64,000 nt of DNA from positions 19,275,001 through 19,339,000 of the forward strand of contig CM049396.1 of NCBI GenBank assembly GCA_026929865.2. Direction: 5' to 3'. A program made the translations under genes and the position numbers. Shown piece after piece: positions 58,868 through 64,000 of the stretch. Each line of letters opens with the position of its first letter. Within the stretch, counting starts at the first letter, position 1. The notes beneath the pieces are model-generated. The model was given only the letters and a program-made list of their open reading frames with translations. It ran no database searches and was not told the origin of the DNA. This DNA is from Hyperoplus lanceolatus (Eukaryota > Chordata > Actinopteri > Uranoscopiformes > Ammodytidae).

Positions 58868-58985
58868 ACCCTGGACCTTGTAGGGGGGTCCGGGGGAATG
58901 CTCCCCCGGAAGATTTTTTTTTAAATGTTAAAGTAAAATTCATCAATCTGGTGCACTTTGAGAAGAAAACTAAGGCTAAATCAAC
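58868..58985 (+). repeat. Dispersed repeat shared with 63779-63890 and 13415-13530
   Basis: GACCCTGGACCTTGTAGGGG, GGAATGCTCCCCCGGAAGA and CTGGTGCACTTTGAGAAG occur here and, with small changes, at 63779-63890. A more diverged copy with GGTGCACTTTGAGAGG is at 13415-13530 inside a hAT-type element. Confidence 0.7.
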
Positions 58986-59705
58986 TGTTTCCTATGTAAG
59001 CTATTTAGTACTATTTTCTGGAATAATTTATAGACACAGAATGACCAAAAAGCAGAAAGAAGGAATGTACATGTTTAAAAAATCCAGTCAGCTTCAGGAA
59101 TTTTTTCCCTTCGTTTGTATTTTTTGATGGCCCAATATAGGCCGGCGATCTTCGTAGTCCTGAACAATGTTATTTAAAAAATAACAAAAATGTACTGACG
59201 AATGAAAGGCCCCTGATATCCGTTTTTTTTCTTCCTAAATAAAAATGTTCTGGGCCTTCAAAGATCAGGGGCCTATATTGAGCCAGTAAAAAATAAAAAT
59301 AAAAATACGTTTTTATTTTTTTTGGGTGCAGCCCCCCTCTGCCTTGGGCCCCCCAAGCCTGTCCGCAGTCCGGCGGCCCTGAACGTAACTGACCATCGTC
59401 AGATGCTCATAATTACCGAGTAGAAGTTGAATGCGTCATAATACAATTCAATGCAGCCTTTGAATGGGCGCATAGGCTACTGGAGCACTGTCAGACAGTA
59501 ATATGTTTTAAACACATAGTCACTGTAGGAACCGTTGCTCTACAATGAACTGGCGACTTTTTTTTTTTTATGATCTGACGAATTGATCAGAGTGTAGCGC
59601 GGCCAGATGACAGCTAACGTAGGATTCAGCCTGCACCCCGTCAAAGGTAATGTTATGAATGAACAAGTAGCAGGCTAATTGTTTCAGCCTCGCTCTGTAG
59701 TTTTA

Positions 59706-60767
59706 GGGGCACTTTACACTGTGAAAACGTGACAGTTTTCCAGTTTTTGGTTTAAAAAAAAACCCCGTTCAGACACAATTTATCTGACATCTTCACCCGT
59801 ACACATGTTTTCAGAGGAAACGGGCCGAAATCGCTGTAGAAGCAGTGTAGCAGCCATGCCAAGCCAATAGTCAGCTGTGACACAGCCTAGGAGATAGCTC
59901 TTCCAGTACAATTTGATGCATAAAACCTTACTGTAACCGAAAATGAATGCCACTAACGTTCATAAAGCGGTTGGTGTAAGCTTGGGGTTACAAGTATTGT
60001 AAATGACAAGCTTTCTGTCCTCTTATTTCACCGCATTGAACTCGTAAAAACAGAAGACTTGCTGATAGTGAAGGGGCTTCGTGAGCGGATACCTTCCTGT
60101 TAGTCGTACTTCAAAATAAAAGTCAACTCACGTGTGTCCAGTGAAATGCTATTAATGTTTAGCCAGTGAAATGCTTTTACTGTGAAGCCGTAGCCTTAAT
60201 GCTCCTTTTGTTGAACAGTAACTTAACCGCTGCGCGCTGAACTATGGATAGTGTTTTTTAATGTAGAGAGAGCCGTGTCGCTGCCCTGGCATAGAAGCTA
60301 CACACGTTTATTTGGCTAGAAAAACCGGCAGAGCACAAATCTTTCCCCAGACAGTGGCCGGTGGTCTCAATAACTTACTAATCGCTTAGACTAAATTGGC
60401 GAGTGTTAGGCTATATTTTAGCCCTGCACGTCACTCTCCGCTGATCACAGTGATGGTGCCGTGGAGACACCGTTCATGTTGTCTTCTAACTTTATAACTC
60501 GCTTGTGTTGTGGGTATTTTGACAGCAAATGTTATAGACTACGCATGTGTGAGGGTCGAGCCGTGACGTCAGCGTTATCAGGGGAAATGGTTTCGGTGTT
60601 TACAGGAAACCAAAACCGTTAAGTTTTCCAAAAAATCCTCCCTGGGAGGTGATCTCAAAAACCTGCGGTTTCATGCCTGCGTTTGCTGTTTTCCTGTAAA
60701 TGATATAGTGCAACCGCGGGAATTTTTCCGCGTTTGCACCGTTTCGTGTTGTCGTGTAAAGTGCCCC
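59706..60767. mobile_element. PIF/Harbinger-like MITE, third nesting level
   Basis: TTA flanks both sides (59703-59705 and 60768-60770). The ends are GGGGCACTTTACAC and its inverse. A 3-bp TTA duplication and G-rich ends fit PIF/Harbinger. It has no coding capacity at 1,062 bp. Confidence 0.7.
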
Positions 60768-61715
60768 TTACTCTCACCATTCTTAGGAAAAAAGTTTTTT
60801 ATGTCCTGGGCCCCTGCTCTGCTGCTTATACTCCTGGCCTCCTTCTCAACTCTTATCTGCTTGTTTGGGGGCATCCTCGCCCTGCTGGAGTTTGCTCGCG
60901 CTCACTTAATTCCAATGAGGAAGAACGAACCGCGGGGTGGACCAAACCATTTTTTAAGAAGGGGCCAAGGGGGTTATTGACATTATTAAAATTAGAATAT
61001 CGTATGACTTGTGGCTTTGTTTTAATTTGGACTCATTCGTATGATTATATATTAGTTCACTGTATGCATAATCATTTTGTCGTAGATTCTACTGGGGGCT
61101 GTGTGGGCCCTAGCTGGCTGTGGGCCCTTATAATCGTCATAACCTTTACCCCCTATACGACGGCCCTGTATAGAGCAACCTGACACGAATCACATCACAA
61201 AAAACTATTTAGATTTTCGGGAAGCTCTTTTTTCTTATTTTGGCGATCCAGCACATCCTGTCAACACTTGAGTGTGTGTGCTTCGGCTCCCTCCGCCTGT
61301 GCTTCGCCCATCTCCGCTACCCTCCCCCCCCTCCTGCAAACCCCACTCCGTTGTGATTGGTTACCTTCCTTCCGGAACATTTTCAGTGGCGGGAAGCGCG
61401 AGCATGGACCTATAAGGGTGCGAGGCAGACGCGAACAGGGAAGTGACAGCATTACCATACATGGAAACATCCGCGTGGTGACGTCTCAAATTTTTATGCA
61501 ACGTCACAAATTATGAAAGGCTAGACCGCTTTGAACACGCAACTTCTCCACTGTGTTTAGTGGTCTGCGCAGACACCCCAGACGGTCAGCAGGGAATACG
61601 TCGAAATGCATGTAAGTCATTATTTGGTAATTTAGTATGGTTAAGCATGACTATGAATCATCATAACAACGTTTATAGGTCATAAAAGTAAAAAAGCATC
61701 ATAGGTCCTCTTTAA

Positions 61716-62589
61716 AGAAAAACCTTTGATTTTTTTTTTAAAAAAGGGAAAATTATTCAGTGTGTATATTGCATCCATATTTAACCCTAAAACAGGCAAC
61801 GTGCACTGGGAGATACATACTCTTTAACATCCTGTAGGGGGCTTGCTGGAAGGTTTTCACTAATCTAGTTAGCATTTATCAAAAGACTTGTCTGATATTA
61901 GCATCTAGGTGACATGATTTGGTTCAAGTTATCTTTCATTGTTTAGTCAGGCTGATCAGAAATCAACATGGACGCCAGTGGTGAAGCGCCAGCTTCCCAG
62001 GGTGTAAGTAATCATATATTAGACATACTTATTTTTGTTAAAATAACAATCTAAATTCATATATTGAATTAGGACATTTGTCTTAACATGCTGATGAAGA
62101 AAAAAAAATCCATCTGTGTTTGTGGGTTTTGTAGCAGAATTTGAAATGTATGTATCCCCGGAGATAGGTTGCCTGCTTAGGGGGTAGAAATTTGGTCAAT
62201 GTTCATTATTCTGAATTTTTTTAAAACTTGAAAGCATGTTGATAATGACTGCAGAACCATATATTATCATGAACAGTTGTGCCCATTACAACATTATTAC
62301 TGTATTTCAATTTTAAAATGATCTTTCTATATTTATGTATACTTAGGGCAGTGCTGCCCGGAAGGCCCTATCCCTAACCGTTGGGGGAGGGGAGTGCCTT
62401 CCAGGCACAAAACACAAACTTAACTGCCCAGGGATGGCCAAAGCCACTGGCAGGGAAAGTAAGCTGCTGTTAATTAAATATATAATTTCCAGCTGGTGGC
62501 TGCTGGTCGTTGTAGGCGCACAGTGTAGCATCATGCCTGCATCTTCAGAGGAGCCTCTGACGCACCTGTGACAGCTGTTTGAAAGGATC
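61716..62589. other. No gene recognised
   Basis: A short candidate exon (MDASGEAPASQ, 61971-62003, + strand, followed by GTGTAAGT) cannot be linked to any other exon. The rest shows no conserved motif. Confidence 0.35.
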
Positions 62590-63480
62590 AGGGTGTAGTG
62601 ACTAATAGTCAATCCTGCTTAGTTACAGTTTGGCCTGTCATCCATTGCTTTCCTTGGGCACTGCTTTCCACAAAGGGAGCCATTAAACTGGTACACAAGT
62701 AGGACACCGTGCCAGGTTCATGCACACGGCACCATAAAGTCCCTACATTCCTGTTGGACGGCCTCCATTTCACTGCCTTCGTGGACCACAAGCTGTATAC
62801 TAAGCTGGTGGGTGTTACATTTGTCTGGCCCCGCCTCAGGAGTGATGTAAAGACCTGGGCTAGCTTCAGTTTGGCCTGTCAGCGTGTTCAAGGTACACAT
62901 GATACCAAAGCCCCCTTGGCGCCGATTCTGGTCCCCGAGAGGCATTTCGACCAGGTCAAAAAGGACCTGGTGGGCCCCCTGCCTTCCTCCCGTAGGTTCA
63001 CTGACCTCTTCACCTTGGTGGACAGCACCACCAGGTAGCCAGAAGCCATTCCTCTGCATTCGCTGAGGTGGACTGGGCGTTCCTCAGGTCATAGGTGGCC
63101 CGTTTTGGTATGCCGGCTGACCTCACCTTGTACAGAGGCCCACAGTTCACATCCGAGCTGCATGGCTAAAGGGTCGCAACTGGGTTGACTGCCTCCTGTG
63201 GTTGTTGGCCTGTTTGGCTCTCTGCCCCTAAGGAGGACCTGCAGTTTTCATCTGCTGAATTGGTTTACAGACAGCCACTGATGGTCCCGGGAAAGTTCCT
63301 TCCGGATGCTGCGGTTCTGTGGATGGGCGCGTCACATTGGACTTTTGCCCTGGGCAACTCCAGCCCCTTCACTCAGGTCCCCCTGAAGACTCCCCTATGA
63401 TGGGCCCTTCTGTGTCCTGGAGGCGGGGACCAAGAACTTTGTGGTGGACATGGGGGATAAGCAGTGGTGTAGTGGTGCCT
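62590..63480 (+). mobile_element. Ty3/gypsy LTR retrotransposon fossil, integrase part
   Basis: This is a decayed piece of a Ty3/gypsy pol gene. Recognisable parts in order are the tail of the RNase H/connection region (AFVDHK), the integrase zinc-binding and core start (FVWPRLRSDVKTW, DLVGPLPSS), more core (PADLTLYRGPQF) and the integrase C-terminal side. It is broken in several places and lacks gag, protease, the polymerase core and paired LTRs within the window. It looks old. Confidence 0.75.
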
Positions 63481-64000
63481 GGAGAAGTGGGTATACTCTA
63501 AGTTGTACTGCGCACGCATCCGCTTTTGCCGGTTCTATATTTCCCATAATTGCGCTGCCTCACACAGCCCCTCGCGAGTAGTGGTCCAACACAGACCTAA
63601 TGCATGAATATAAGATATAGAGAGCAGAACGGCTATATGTTTAGCCTCCGTGTCCGCTCCATTTACAGCCATTAATGCGAGTGGGGGGGGGGCGTTCACT
63701 GTCCTGACAGCTGACTGCTGCTACGGTCTGCTGGACCATCACTGTTTGCACAGTAGGCTAAATAGGGAGACTGAGGTGGGGACCCTGGACCTTCTAGGGG
63801 GGTCCGGGGGGAATGCTCCCCCGGAAGAAAAAAATGCAACCTTTTAAAGTAAGATTCATCTGGTACACTTTGAGAAGAAAACTGCATGCAACCAGGCCCA
63901 GGGGCCCAAGGGGGCCCTAAGCCAGAGATACTGATAGTAACTTTAAATGTCGCATTGTCAAAGAGCTCAGTCACTCATGTCAATAACAGCCTAGGGTCCA
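63463..64000. mobile_element. hAT-like end and dispersed repeat at the window edge
   Basis: CAGTGGTGTAGTGGTGCC at 63463 resembles the end of common fish hAT elements and immediately follows the gypsy fossil. A second copy of the dispersed repeat described at 58868 occupies about 63779-63890. The right boundary is outside the window. Confidence 0.45.

Larger units (their letters stand above)
58590..61168. mobile_element. hAT-like element nested in the TTAA element
   Basis: The octamer TATAGAGC flanks both sides exactly (58582-58589 and 61169-61176). The ends are CAGGGGCGTTG and, inverted, CAGGGCCGTCG. It hosts a Harbinger-like element at 59706-60767 and a copy of a dispersed repeat near 58868. 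No intact transposase was seen. Confidence 0.75.
58531..61711. mobile_element. TTAA-target DNA transposon hosting two nested elements
   Basis: TTAA flanks both sides (58527-58530 and 61712-61715). The ends are AGAGGACCTATTATGCTACT and, inverted, AGAGGACCTATGATGCTTTT. They resemble the ends of the 19946-23080 element, so the two probably belong to one superfamily (Kolobok-like is favoured). Most of the length is the hAT-like insert at 58590-61168. No transposase was found. Confidence 0.75.

Overview
This window is nuclear DNA from a ray-finned (teleost) fish. The signs are vertebrate genes with many short exons, long dinucleotide microsatellites, and dense fish-type repeats (LINE tails, hAT, Merlin, TTAA-target and Harbinger-like elements, foldback MITEs). 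No bacterial operons, tRNA, rRNA or CRISPR arrays were seen. I cannot name the species. Layout: 1-1290 is an internally deleted LINE; 1291-6279 holds no recognised gene. 6288-19877 is one 13.6-kb Merlin-superfamily DNA transposon with over 1 kb of terminal inverted repeat and a perfect 8-bp target duplication (CAAATGTC). It carries two divergent genes: a broken IS1016/ISXO2-type transposase on + and an intact five-exon CCDC106-like gene on -. Several younger elements are nested in it. 19946-23080 is a second element with TTAA target duplications and a ~140-bp tandem array. 24295-52310 holds three host genes, all on the - strand and all readable exon by exon with intact frames: creld1-like (five coding exons, 234 aa, lacking the usual N-terminal half), il17rc (13 exons, 623 aa, secreted signal to SEFIR domain), and an inter-alpha-trypsin-inhibitor heavy chain of the itih3/itih4 type (22 exons, ~872 aa). 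52311-64000 is gene-poor. It has one orphan proline-rich open frame, a three-level nest of DNA transposons (58531-61711), a possible LTR-like block and a decayed Ty3/gypsy integrase fragment near the right edge. How the genes relate: the il17rc-creld1 tandem matches my recollection of the mammalian IL17RC-CRELD1 neighbourhood, so this looks like an old syntenic block. IL17RC is an IL-17 co-receptor, CRELD1 an ER membrane EGF protein and ITIH a secreted matrix/plasma protein; I infer no shared pathway. The most striking object is the Merlin element. Merlin elements are known as one-gene transposons. Here the transposase is dead, while a divergently transcribed coiled-coil/helix-turn-helix CCDC106-like gene inside the same terminal repeats is still fully open. 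That suggests a two-gene Merlin system, or a captured gene kept under selection.
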